This document shows, one piece after another, positions 24,653-38,100 of a stretch of DNA of 64,000 nt. The stretch comes from Hetaerina americana (taxonomy: Eukaryota; Arthropoda; Insecta; Odonata; Calopterygidae): positions 1 through 64,000 of the forward strand of contig JAKTNV010000413.1 of assembly GCA_022747635.1 (NCBI GenBank), read 5' to 3'. Both the position numbers and the translations under genes were made by a program. The stretch's first letter is position 1. Each line of letters begins with the position of its first letter. Under the pieces are notes generated by a model that worked only from the letters and a program-made list of their open reading frames with translations, had not been told where the DNA came from and did no database searches.

Positions 24653-27600
24653 AAAACCCCCCCCTTTAAGTTTTAGGTGAAAATCTCACTCGACACAAAT
24701 CAAACAAAAATGTTTCCATGATGTGTATTGTTGTTCATTTTCATCAAATAAACAAAATAAAACCCAGAATAAATCCTGAAAGACAAGTAATGAGCATAAA
24801 AGATGCTTCAGGGCAAGTGTTAATGTTACTAAAAGAGCCCAAATTTTCAAAAATATTGCGAAAAACAAAATTTTCAGATTTAGAGTGAATGTTTGAGGTG
24901 TGTAGAAGGCATTTATTTCATTTTTAGGAAATGTATTTTTTCTCATTTTTCCATGAAAAGTGCCAATACCCCCCCTTTGGGTTCTAGGTGAAAATATCAC
25001 TCGACACAAATCAAACAAAAATGTTTCCATGGTGTGTATTGTTGTTCATTTTCATCAAATAAACAAAATAAAACCCAGAATAAATCCTGAAATACAAGAA
25101 ATGAGCATAAAAGATACTTCAGCGGAAGTGTAAATGTTACTAAAAGAGCCCAAATTTCTAAAAATATTGCGAAAAACAACAATTTTCCGTTTTAGAGTGA
25201 ATGGTTGAGGTGTATAAAAGGCATTTATTTCATTTTTAGAAAATTTTTTTGTTCACATTTTTCCATGAAAAGTGCCAATACCCCCCCATTGGGTTCTAGG
25301 TGAAAATCTCACTCGACAAAAATCAAACAAAAATGTTTCCATGGTGTGTATTGTTGTTCATTTTCATCAAATAAACAAAATAAAACCCAGAATAAATCCT
25401 GAAAGACAAGAAATGAGCATAAAAGATGCTTCAGCGCAATCGTTAATGATACTAAAAGAGCCCAAATTTCTAAAAATATTGCGAAAAACAACAATTTTCA
25501 GATTTAGAGTGAATGTTTGAGGTGTATAGAAGGCATTTATTTTATTTTTAGAAAATATAATTTTTCCCATTTTTCCATGAAAAGTGCCAATACCCCCCCC
25601 CCTTTGGGTTCTAGGTGAAAATCTCACTCGTCACAAATCAAACAAAAATGCTTCCATGGTGTGTATAATTGTTCATTTTCATCAAATAAACAAAATAAAA
25701 CCCAGAATAAATACAGAAATACAAGAAATGAACATAAAAGATGCTTCAACGGGGTTGTCAATGTTACTAAAAGAGCCCAAATTTCTAAAAATATTGCGAA
25801 AAAAAAAATTTTCAGATTTAGAGTGAATGTTTGAGGTGTATAGAAGGCATTTATTTCATTTTTAGAAAATGTTTTTTTTTCACATTTTTCCATGAATAGT
25901 GCCAATACCCCCCCCTTTGGGTTCTAGGTGAAAATCTCACTCGACACAAATCAAACAAAAATGTTTCTATGGTGTGTATTGTTGTTCATTTTCATCAAAT
26001 AAAAAAAATAAAACCCAGAATAAATACTGAAATACAAGAAATCAGCATAAAAGATGCTACAGCGCAAGTGTTAATGTTACTAAAAGAGCCCAAATTTCTA
26101 AAAATATTACGAAAAAAAAAATTTTCAGATTTAGAGTGAATGTTTGAGGTGTATAGAAGGCATTTATTTTATTTTTAGAAAATATAATTTTTCCCATTTT
26201 TCCATGAAAAGTGCCAATACCCCCCCCCTTTGGGTTCTAGGTGAAAATCTCACTCGTCAAAAATCAAACAAAAATGCTTCCATGGTGTGTATAATTGTTC
26301 ATTTTCATCAAATAAACAAAATAAAACCCAGAATAAATACAGAAATACAAGAAATGAACATAAAAGATGCTTCAACGGGGTTGTCAATGTTACTAAAAGA
26401 GCACAAATTTCTAAAAATATTGCGAAAAAACCACAATCTTCTGTTTAAGAGTGAATGTTTGAGGTGTATAGAAGGCATTTATTTCAATTTTAGAAAATTA
26501 AATTTTTCACATTTTTCCATGAAAAGTGCCATTACCCCCCTTTGGGTTCTAGGTGAAAATCTCACTCGACACAAATCAAACAAAAATGTTTCCATGGTGT
26601 GTATTGTTGTTCATTTTCATCAACTTAATAAAATTAAACCCAGAATAAATCCTGAAAGGCAAGAAATGAGCATAAAAGATGCTTAGGCGCAAGTGTTATT
26701 CTTACTAAAAGAGCCCAGAGTTCTAAAAATATTGCGAAAAACCACAATTTTCTGTTTAAGAGTGAATGTTTTAGGTGTATAGAAGGCATTTATTTCAATT
26801 TTAGAAAATTTAATTTTTCACATTTTTCCATGAAAAGTCCCTTTGGGTTCTAGGTGAAAATCTCAGTCGACACAAATCAAACAAAAATGTTTCCATGGTG
26901 TGTATTGTTGTTCATTTTCATCAAATAAACAAAATTAAACCCAGAATAAATCCTGAAAGACAAGAAATGAGCATAAAAGATGCTTCAGCGCAAGTGTTTA
27001 TATTACTTAAAGGGCCCAAATTTCTAAAAATATTGCGAAAAACAACAATTTTCAGTTAAAGAGTGAATGTCTGAGGTGTATAGAAGGCATTTATTTCATT
27101 TTTAGAAAAATTAATTTTTCACATTTTTCCATGAAAAGTGCCAATACCCCCCCCCTTGGGTTCTAGGTTAAAATCTCACTCGACACAAATCAAACAAAAA
27201 TGTTTCCATGGTGTGTATTGGTTTTCATTTTCATCAAATTAACAAAAAAAAACCCAGAATAAATCCTGAAAGACAAGAAATGAGCATAAAAGATGCTTCA
27301 GCGCTAGTGTTAATGTTACTAAAAGAGCCCAAATTTTCAAAAATATTGCGAAAAACAAAATTTTCAGATTTAGAGTGAATGTTTGAGGTGTGTAGAAGGC
27401 ATTTATTTCATTTTTAGAAAATGTATTTTTTCTCATTTTTCCATGAAAAGTGCCAATACCCCCCCTTTGGGTTCTAGGTGAAAATATCACTCGACACAAA
27501 TCAAACAAAAATGTTTCCATGGTGTGTATTGTTGTTCATTTTCATCAAATAAACAAAATAAAACCCAGAATAAATCCTGAAATACAAGAAATGAGCATAA

Positions 27601-29635
27601 AAGATACTTCAGCGGAAGTGTAAATGTTACTAAAAGAGCCCAAATTTCTAAAAATATTGCGAAAAACAACAATTTTCCGTTTTAGAGTGAATGGTTGAGG
27701 TGTATAAAAGGCATTTATTTCATTTTTAGAAAATTTAATTGTTCACATTTTTCCATGAAAAGTGCCAATACCCCCCCATTGGGTTCTAGGTGAAAATCTC
27801 ACTCGACAAAAATCAAACAAAAATGTTTCCATGGTGTGTATTGTTGTTCATTTTCATTAAATAAACAAAATAAAACCCAGAATAAATCCTGAAAGACAAG
27901 AAATGAGCATAAAAGATGCTTCAGCGCAATCGTTAATGATACTAAAAGAGCCCAAATTTCTAAAAATATTGCGAAAAACAACAATTTTCAGATTTAGAGT
28001 GAATGTTTGAGGTGTATAGAAGGCATTTATTTTATTTTTAGAAAATATAATTTTTCCCATTTTTCCATGAAAAGTGCCAATACCCCCCCCCCTTTGGGTT
28101 CTAGGTGAAAATCTCACTCGTCACAAATCAAACAAAAATGCTTCCATGGTGTGTATAATTGTTCATTTTCATCAAATAAACAAAATAAAACCCAGAATAA
28201 ATACAGAAATACAAGAAATGAACATAAAAGATGCTTCAACGGGGTTGTCAATGTTACTAAAAGAGCCCAAATTTCTAAAAATATTGCGAAAAAAAAAATT
28301 TTCAGATTTAGAGTGAATGTTTGAGGTGTATAGAAGGCATTTATTTCATTTTTAGAAAATGTTTTTTTTTCACATTTTTCCATGAATAGTGCCAATACCC
28401 CCCCCTTTGGGTTCTAGGTGAAAATCTCACTCGACACAAATCAAACAAAAATATTTCTATGGTGTGTATTGTTGTTCATTTTCATCAAATAAAAAAAATA
28501 AAACCCAGAATAAATACTGAAATACAAGAAATCAGCATAAAAGATGCTTCAGCGCAAGTGTTAATGTTACTAAAAGAGCCCAAATTTCTAAAAATATTAC
28601 GAAAAAAAAAATTTTCAGATTTAGAGTGAATGTTTGAGGTGTATAGAAGGCATTTATTTTATTTTTAGAAAATATAATTTTTCCCATTTTTCCATGAAAA
28701 GTGCCAATACCCCCCCCCTTTGGGTTCTAGGTGAAAATCTCACTCGTCACAAATCAAACAAAAATGCTTCCATGGTGTGTATAATTGTTCATTTTCATCA
28801 AATAAACAAAATAAAACCCAGAATAAATACAGAAATACAAGAAATGAACATAAAAGATGCTTCAACGGGGTTGTCAATGTTACTAAAAGAGCACAAATTT
28901 CTAAAAATATTGCGAAAAACCACAATCTTCTGTTTAAGAGTGAATGTTTGAGGTGTATAGAAGGCATTTATTTCAATTTTAGAAAATTAAATTTTTCACA
29001 TTTTTCCATGAAAAGTGCCATTACCCCCCTTTGGGTTCTAGGTGAAAATCTCACTCGACACAAATCAAACAAAAATGTTTCCATGGTGTGTATTGTTGTT
29101 CATTTTCATCAACTAAATAAAATTAAACCCAGAATAAATCCTGAAAGGCAAGAAATGAGCATAAAAGATGCTTAGGCGCAAGTGTTATTCTTACTAAAAG
29201 AGCCCAGAGTTCTAAAAATATTGCGAAAAACCACAATTTTCTGTTTAAGAGTGAATGTTTTAGGTGTATAGAAGGCATTTATTTCAATTTTAGAAAATTT
29301 AATTTTTCACATTTTTCCATGAAAAGTAGCTTTGGGGCCTAGGTGAAAATCTCAGTCGACACAAATCAAACAAAAATGTTTCCATGGTGTGTATTGTTGT
29401 TCATTTTCATCAAATAAACAAAATTAAACCCAGAATAAATCCTGAAAGACAAGAAATGAGCATAAAAGATGCTTCAGCGCAAGTGTTTATATTACTTAAA
29501 GGGCCCAAATTTCTAAAAATATTGCGAAAAACAACAATTTTCAGTTAAAGAGTGAATGTCTGAGGTGTATAGAAGGCATTTATTTCATTTTTAGAAAAAT
29601 TAATTTTTCACATTTTTCCATGAAAAGTGCCAATA
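24653..29635 (+). repeat. Higher-order repeat F: 2490-bp 8-mer, two copies
   Basis: Monomers 24668, 24979, 25291, 25606, 25919, 26232, 26544 and 26845 pair with 27158, 27469, 27781, 28096, 28409, 28722, 29033 and 29335 (offset 2489-2490). The match is tight from about 24820/27310 to 27145/29635. The first pair is looser: 24668 has AAGTTTTAGG and GATGTGTATTG. One extra A at about 26427 makes the 26232 unit 312 bp instead of 311. That single base opens the longest frame in the window, 26144-26686. The landmark is also mutated at 29331-29342 (GCTTTGGGGCCTAGG). Confidence 0.9.
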
Positions 29636-29646
29636 CCCCCCCCTTT

Positions 29647-30271
29647 GGGTTCTAGGTGAAAATCTCACTCGACACAAATCAAACAAAAATGTTTCCATGG
29701 TGTGTATTGTTGTTCATTTTCATCAAATAAAAAAAATAAAACCCAGAATAAATCCTGAAAGATAAGAAATGAGCATAAAAGATGCTTCAGCGCAATTGTT
29801 AATGTTACTAAAAGAGCCCAAATTTCTAAAAATATTGCGAAAAACAACAATTTTCCGTTTTAGAGTGAATGTTTGAGGTGTATAAAAGGCATTTATTTCA
29901 TTTTTAGAAAATTTAATTTTTCACATTTTTCCATGAAAAGTGCCAATACCCCCCCCTTTGGGTTCTAGGTGAAAATCTCACTCGACACAAATCAAACAAA
30001 AATGTTTCCATGGTGTGTATTGTTGTTCATTTTCATCAAATAAAAAAAATAAAACCCAGAATAAATCCTGAAAGATAAGAAATGAGCATAAAAGATGCTT
30101 CAGCGCAATTGTTAATGTTACTAAAAGAGCCCAAATTTCTAAAAATATTGCGAAAAACAACAATTTTCCGTTTTAGAGTGAATGTTTGAGGTGTATAAAA
30201 GGCATTTATTTCATTTTTAGAAAATTTAATTTTTCACATTTTTCCATGAAAAGTGCCAATACCCCCCCTTT
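29647..30271 (+). repeat. Tandem duplication of a single monomer
   Basis: Units 29647-29959 and 29960-30271 appear identical apart from one C in the terminal run. Both carry GAAAGATAAG, AGCGCAATTG and TTTTCCGTTTTAG. The related 11-mer units further right have only one such monomer (34897, 38308). This is therefore either a one-monomer gain here or a loss there. Confidence 0.88.
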
Positions 30272-32140
30272 GGGTTCTAGGTGAAAATCTCACTCAACAC
30301 AAATCAAACAAAAATGTTTCCATGGTGTGTATTGTTGTTCATTTTCATCAACTAAACAAAATTAAACCCAGAATAAATCCTGAAAGGCAAGAAATGAGCA
30401 TAAAAGATGCTAAAGCGCAAGTGTTATTCTTACTATAAGAGCCCAAATTTCTAAAAATATTGCGAAAAACCACAATTTTCTGTTTAAGAGTGAATGTTTT
30501 AGGTGTATAGAAGGCATTTATTTCAATTTTAGAAGATTTGATTTTTCACATTTTTCCATGAAAAGTCCCTTTGGATGTTAGGTGAAAATCTCACTCGACA
30601 CAGTTCAAACAAAAATGCTTCCATGGTGTGTATTGTTGTTCATTTTCATCAAATAAACAAAATAAAACCCAGAATAAATCCTGAAAGACAAGGAATGAGC
30701 ATAAAAGATGCTTCAGCGGAAGTGTTAATGTTACTAAAAGAGCCCAAATTTCTAAAAATATTGGAAAAACAACTACCTTCAGTTTAAGAGTGAATGTTCG
30801 AGGTGTATAGAAGGCATTTATTTCATTTTTAGAAAATTTAATTTTTCACATTTATCCATGAAAAGTGCCAATACCCCCCCCTTTGGGTTCTAGGTGAAAA
30901 TCTCACTCGACACAAATCAAACAAAAATGCTTCCATGGTGTGTATAATTGTTCATTTTCATCAAATAAACAAAATAAAACCCAGAATAAATACTGAAATA
31001 CAAGAAATGAACATAAAAGATGCTTCAACGGGGTTGTCAATGTTACTAAAAGAGCCCAAATTTCTAAAAATATTGCGAAAAACCACAATCTTCTGTTTAA
31101 GAGTGAATGTTTGAGGTGTATAGAAGGCATTTATTTCAATTTTAGAAAATTAAATTTTTCACATTTTTCCATGAAAAGTCCCTTTGGGTTCTAGGTGAAA
31201 ATCTCACTCGACACAAATCAAACAAAAATGTTTCCATGGTGTGTATTGTTGTTCATTTTCATCAACTAAACAAAATTAAACCCAGAATAAATCCTGAAAG
31301 GCAAGAAATGAGCATAAAAGATGCTTAGGCGCAAGTGTTATTCTTACTAAAAGAGCCCAAAGTTCTAAAAATATTGCGAAAAACCACAATTTTCTGTTTA
31401 AGAGTGAATGTTTTAGGTGTATAGAAGGCATTTATTTCAATTTTAGAAAATTTAATTTTTGACATTTTTCCATGAAAAGTCCCTTTGGGTTCTAGGTGAA
31501 AATCTCACTCGACACAAATCAAACAAAAATGTTTCCATGGTGTGTATTGTTGTTCATTTTCATCAAATAAACAAAATTAAACCCAGAATAAATCCTGAAA
31601 GACAAGAAATGAGCATAAAAGATGCTTCAGCGCAAGTGTTAATATTACTTAAAGGGCCAAAATTTCTAAAAATATTGCGAAAAACAACAATTTTCAGTTT
31701 AAGAGTGAATGTCTGAGGTGTATAGAAGGCATTTATTTCATTTTTAGAAAATTTAATTTTTCACATTTTTCCATGAAAAGTGCCAATCCTTTGGGTTCTA
31801 GGTGAAAATCTCACTCGACACAAATCAAACAAAAATGTTTCCATGGTGTGTATTGTTGTTCATTTTCATCAACTAAATAAAATTAAACCCAGAATAAATC
31901 CTGAAAGGCAAGAAATGAGCATAAAAGATGCTTAGGCGCAAGTGTTATTCTTACTAAAAGAGCCCAAAGTTCTAAAAATATTGCAAAAAACCACAATTTT
32001 CTGTTTAAGAGTGAATGTTTTACGTGTATAGAAGGCATTTATTTCAATTTTAGAAAATTTAATTTTTCACATTTTTCCATGAAAAGTCCCTTTGGGTTCT
32101 AGGTGAAAATCTCAGTCGACACAAATCAAACAAAAATGTT
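30272..32140 (+). repeat. Linker of older modules between repeats F and H
   Basis: Monomers start at 30272, 30573, 30885, 31186, 31487, 31793 and 32094. The 30272-30884 pair (CTCAACACAAATC, then the GGATGTTAGG landmark with CACAGTTCAAAC and TATTGGAAAAACAAC) recurs at 6637, 35209, 38620, 42332 and 55376. The 31186-32094 stretch resembles 17546-18466. Five of these units are in the short 301-306-bp class, an unusually high local density. The monomer at 32094 is chimeric: its left half has CTCAGTCGAC and its right half has the GGAAAAACAACTACC type. Confidence 0.85.
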
Positions 32141-35100
32141 TCCATGGTGTGTATTGTTGTTCATTTTCATCAAATAAACAAAATAAAACCCAGAATAAAT
32201 CCTGAAAGACAAGGAATGAGCATAAAAGATGCTTCAGCGGAAGTGTTAATGTTACTAAAAGAGCCCAAATTTCTAAAAATATTGGAAAAACAACTACCTT
32301 CAGTTTAAGAGTGAATGTTCGAGGTGTATAGAAGGCATTTATTTCAATTTTAGAAAATTTAATTTTTCACATTTTTCCATGAAAAGTGCCAATAACCCCC
32401 CCTTTGGGTTCTAGGTTAAAATCTCACTCGACACAAATCAAACAAAAATGTTTCCATGGTGTGTATTGGTTTTCATTTTCATCAAATTAACAAAATAAAA
32501 CCCAGAATAAATCCTGAAAGACAAGAAATGAGCATAAAAGATGCTTCAGCGCTAGTGTTAATGTTACTAAAAGAGCCCAAATTTTCAAAAATATTGCGAA
32601 AAACAAAATTTTCAGATTTAGAGTGAATGTTTGAGGTGTGTAGAAGGCATTTATTTCATTTTTAGAAAATGTATTTTTTCTCATTTTTCCATGAAAAGTG
32701 CCAATACCCCCCCCTTTGGGTTCTAGGTGAAAATATCACTCGACACAAATCAAACAAAAATGTTTCCATGGTGTGTATTGTTGTTCATTTTCATCAAATA
32801 AACAAAATAAAACCCAGAATAAATCCTGAAATACAAGAAATGAGCATAAAAGATACTTCAGCGGAAGTGTAAATGTTACTAAAAGAGCCCAAATTTCTAA
32901 AAATATTGCGAAAAACAACAATTTTCCGTTTTAGAGTGAATGGTTGAGGTGTATAAAAGGCATTTATTTCATTTTTAGAAAATTTAATTGTTCACATTTT
33001 TCCATGAAAAGTGCCAATACCCCCCCATTGGGTTCTAGGTGAAAATCTCACTCGACAAAAATCAAACAAAAATGTTTCCATGTTGTGTATTGTTGTTCAT
33101 TTTCATCAAATAAACAAAATAAAACCCAGAATAAATCCTGAAAGACAAGAAATGAGCATAAAAGATGCTTTAGCGCAATCGTTAATGATACTAAAAGAGC
33201 CCAAATTTCTAAAAATATTGCGAAAAACAACAATTTTCAGATTTAGAGTGAATGTTTGAGGTGTATAGAAGGCATTTATTTTATTTTTAGAAAATATAAT
33301 TTTTCCCATTTTTCCATGAAAAGTGCCAATACCCCCCCCCCTTTGGGTTCTAGGTGAAAATCTCACTCGTCACAAATCAAACAAAAATGCTTCCATGGTG
33401 TGTATAATTGTTCATTTTCATCAAATAAACAAAATAAAACCCAGAATAAATACAGAAATACAAGAAATCAGCATAAAAGATGCTTCAGCGCAAGTGTTAA
33501 TGTTACTAAAAGAGCCCAAATTTCTAAAAATATTGCGAAAAAAAAAATTTTCAGATTTAGAGTGAATGTTTGAGGTGTATAGAAGGCATTTATTTCATTT
33601 TTAGAAAACGTTTTTTTTTACATTTTTCCATGAATAGTGCCAATACCCCCCCCTTTGGGTTCTAGGTGAAAATCTCACTCGACACAAATCAAACAAAAAT
33701 GTTTCTATGGTGTGTATTGTTGTTCATTTTCATCAAATAAAAAAAATAAAACCCAGAATAAATACTGAAATACAAGAAATCAGCATAAAAGATGCTTCAG
33801 CGCAAGTGTTAATGTTACTAAAAGAGCCCAAATTTCTAAAAATTTTGCGAAAAAAAATTTTTTCAGATTTAGAGTGAATGTTTGAGGTGTATAGAAGGCA
33901 TTTATTTTATTTTTAGAAAATATAATTTTTCCCATTTTTCCATGAAAAGTGCCAATACCCCCCCCCCTTTGGGTTCTAGGTGAAAATCTCACTCGTCACA
34001 AATCAAACAAAAATGCTTCCATGGTGTGTATAATTGTTCATTTTCATCAAATAAACAAAATAAAACCCAGAATAAATAAAGAAATACAAGAAATGAACAT
34101 AAAAGATGCTTCAACGGGGTTGTCAATGTTACTAAAAGAGCCCAAATTTCTAAAAATATTGCGAAAAACCACAATCTTCTGTTTAAGAGTGAATGTTTGA
34201 GGTGTATAGAAGGCATTTATTATAATTTTAGAAAATTAAATTTTTCACATTTTTCCATGAAAAGTGCCATTACCCCCCTTTGGGTTCTAGGTGAAAATCT
34301 CACTCGACACAAATCAAACAAAAATGTTTCCATGGTGTGTATTGTTGTTCATTTTCATCAACTAAATAAAATTAAACCCAGAATAAATCCTGAAAGGCAA
34401 GAAATGAGCATAAAAGATGCTTAGGCGCAAGTGTTATTCTTACTAAAAGAGCCCAAAGTTCTAAAAATATTGCGAAAAACCACAATTTTCTGTTTAAGAG
34501 TGAATGTTTTAGGTGTATAGAAGGCATTTATTTCAATTTTAGAAAATTTAATTTTTTACATTTTTCCATGAAAAGTCCCTTTGGGTTCTAGGTGAAAATC
34601 TCAGTCGACACAAATCAAACAAAAATGTTTCCATGGTGTGTATTGTTGTTCATTTTCATCAAATAAACAAAATTAAACCCAGAATAAATCCTGAAAGACA
34701 AGAAATGAGCATAAAAGATGCTTCAGCGCAAGTGTTTATATTACTGAAAGGGCCCAAATTTCTAAAAATATTGCGAAAAAAACAAAATTTTCAGTTAAAG
34801 AGTGAATGTCTGAGGTGTATAGAAGGCATTTATTTCATTTTTAGAAAAATTAATTTTTCACATTTTTCCATGAAAAGTGCCAATACCCCCCCCTTTGGGT
34901 TCTAGGTGAAAATCTCACTCGACACAAATCAAACAAAAATGTTTCCATGGTGTGTATTGTTGTTCATTTTCATCAAATAAAAAAAATAAAACCCAGAATA
35001 AATCCTGAAAGATAAGAAATGAGCATAAAAGATGCTTCAGCGCAATTGTTAATGTTACTAAAAGAGCCCAAATTTCTAAAAATATTGCGAAAAACAACAA

Positions 35101-38100
35101 TTTTCCGTTTTAGAGTGAATGTTTGAGGTGTATAAAAGGCATTTATTTCATTTTTAGAAAATTTAATTTTTCACATTTTTCCATGAAAAGTGCCAATACC
35201 CCCCCTTTGGGTTCTAGGTGAAAATCTCACTCAACACAAACCAAACAAAAATGTTTCCATGGTGTGTATTGTTGTTCATTTTCATCAACTAAACAAAATT
35301 AAACCCAGAATAAATCCTGAAAGGCAAGAAATGAGCATAAAAGCTAAAGCGCAAGTGTTATTCTTACTATAAGAGCCCAAATTTCTAAAAATATTGCGAA
35401 AAACCACAATTTTCTGTTTAAGAGTGAATGTTTTAGGTGTATAGAAGGCATTTATTTCAATTTTAGAAGATTTGATTTTTCACATTTTTCCATGAAAAGT
35501 CCCTTTGGATGTTAGGTGAAAATCTCACTCGACACAGTTCAAACAAAAATGCTTCCATGGTGTGTATTGTTGTTCATTTTCATCAAATAAACAAAATAAA
35601 ACCCAGAATAAATCCTGAAAGACAAGGAATGAGCATAAAAGATGCTTCAGCGGAAGTGTTAATGTTACTAAAAGAGCCCAAATTTCTAAAAATATTGGAA
35701 AAACAACTACCTTCAGTTTAAGAGTGAATGTTCGAGGTGTATAGAAGGCATTTATTTCAATTTTAGAAAATTTAATTTTTCACATTTTTCCATGAAAAGT
35801 GCCAATAACCCCCCCTTTGGGTTCTAGGTTAAAATCTCACTCGACACAAATCAAACAAAAATGTTTCCATGGTGTGTATTGGTTTTCATTTTCATCAAAT
35901 TAACAAAATAAAACCCAGAATAAATCCTGAAAGACAAGAAATGAGCATAAAAGATGCTTCAGCGCTAGTGTTAATGTTACTAAAAGAGCCCAAATTTTCA
36001 AAAATATTGCGAAAAACAAAATTTTCAGATTTAGAGTGAATGTTTGAGGTGTGTAGAAGGCATTTATTTCATTTTTAGAAAATGTATTTTTTCTCATTTT
36101 TCCATGAAAAGTGCCAATACCCCCCCCTTTGGGTTCTAGGTGAAAATATCACTCGACACAAATCAAACAAAAATGTTTCCATGGTGTGTATTGTTGTTCA
36201 TTTTCATCAAATAAACAAAATAAAACCCAGAATAAATCCTGAAATACAAGAAATGAGCATAAAAGATACTTCAGCGGAAGTGTAAATGTTACTAAAAGAG
36301 CCCAAATTTCTAAAAATATTGCGAAAAACAACAATTTTCCGTTTTAGAGTGAATGGTTGAGGTGTATAAAAGGCATTTATTTCATTTTTAGAAAATTTAA
36401 TTGTTCACATTTTTCCATGAAAAGTGCCAATACCCCCCCATTGGGTTCTAGGTGAAAATCTCACTCGACAAAAATCAAACAAAAATGTTTCCATGGTGTG
36501 TATTGTTGTTCATTTTCATCAAATAAACAAAATAAAACCCAGAATAAATCCTGAAAGACAAGAAATGAGCATAAAAGATGCTTCAGCGCAATCGTTAATG
36601 ATACTAAAAGAGCCCAAATTTCTAAAAATATTGCGAAAAACAACAATTTTCAGATTTAGAGTGAATGTTTGAGGTGTATAGAAGGCATTTATTTTATTTT
36701 TAGAAAATATAATTTTTCCCATTTTTCCATGAAAAGTGCCAATACCCCCCCCCTTTGGGTTCTAGGTGAAAATCTCACTCGTCACAAATCAAACAAAAAT
36801 GCATCCATGGTGTGTATAATTGTTCATTTTCATCAAATAAACAAAATAAAACCCAGAATAAATACAGAAATACAAGAAATCAGCATAAAAGATGCTTCAG
36901 CGCAAGTGTTAATGTTACTAAAAGAGCCCAAATTTCTAAAAATATTGCGAAAAAAAAAATTTTCAGATTTAGAGTGAATGTTTGAGGTGTATAGAAGGCA
37001 TTTATTTCATTTTTAGAAAACGTTTTTTTTCACATTTTTCCATGAATAGTGCCAATACCCCCCCCTTTGGGTTCTAGGTGAAAATCTCACTCGACACAAA
37101 TCAAACAAAAATGTTTCTATGGTGTGTATTGTTGTTCATTTTCATCAAATAAAAAAAATAAAACCCAGAATAAATACTGAAATACAAGAAATCAGCATAA
37201 AAGATGCTTCAGCGCAAGTGTTAATGTTACTAAAAGAGCCCAAATTTCTAAAAATATTGCGAAAAAAAATTTTTTCAGATTTAGAGTGAATGTTTGAGGT
37301 GTATAGAAGGCATTTATTTTATTTTTAGAAAATATAATTTTTCCCATTTTTCCATGAAAAGTGCCAATACCCCCCCCCTTTGGGTTCTAGGTGAAAATCT
37401 CACTCGTCACAAATCAAACAAAAATGCTTCCATGGTGTGTATAATTGTTCATTTTCATCAAATAAACAAAATAAAACCCAGAATAAATAAAGAAATACAA
37501 GAAATGAACATAAAAGATGCTTCAACGGGGTTGTCAATGTTACTAAAAGAGCCCAAATTTCTAAAAATATTGCGAAAAACCACAATCTTCTGTTTAAGAG
37601 TGAATGTTTGAGGTGTATAGAAGGCATTTATTATAATTTTAGAAAATTAAATTTTTCACATTTTTCCATGAAAAGTGCCATTACCCCCCTTTGGGTTCTA
37701 GGTGAAAATCTCACTCGACACAAATCAAACAAAAATGTTTCCATGGTGTGTATTGTTGTTCATTTTCATCAACTAAATAAAATTAAACCCAGAATAAATC
37801 CTGAAAGGCAAGAAATGAGCATAAAAGATGCTTAGGCGCAAGTGTTATTCTTACTAAAAGAGCCCAAAGTTCTAAAAATATTGCGAAAAACCACAATTTT
37901 CTGTTTAAGAGTGAATGTTTTAGGTGTATAGAAGGCATTTATTTCAATTTTAGAAAATTTAATTTTTTACATTTTTCCATGAAAAGTCCCTTTGGGTTCT
38001 AGGTGAAAATCTCAGTCGACACAAATCAAACAAAAATGTTTCCATGGTGTGTATTGTTGTTCATTTTCATCAAATAAACAAAATTAAACCCAGAATAAAT

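Noticed and set aside
24655..24672. Telomere-like sequence (CCCCTTTAAG; also CCCTTTAGG near 38615)
   Set aside because: These are single substitutions in the normal C-run plus TTTGGG boundary, without tandem TTAGGG or TTTAGGG repeats.
24686..25030. Minus-strand 114-codon frame and many 61-93-codon minus-strand frames with hydrophobic stretches resembling small membrane proteins
   Set aside because: The same frame recurs about once per monomer. The hydrophobic look comes from T-rich complement of A-rich sequence. No ribosome-binding, promoter or conservation signal sets any copy apart.
26108..26125. Poly(A) tail or target-site signature of a retroelement (A-runs of 9-10)
   Set aside because: The A-runs lie at a fixed monomer position (GCGAAAAAC segment) and vary by slippage. 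No element body, terminal repeats or flanking duplications were seen.
26144..26686. 180-codon open frame as a possible gene
   Set aside because: It is two satellite monomers read through because one inserted A makes the unit 312 bp. The sister copy at 28634 is interrupted. There is no coding signature, and the same peptide segments recur in every monomer.
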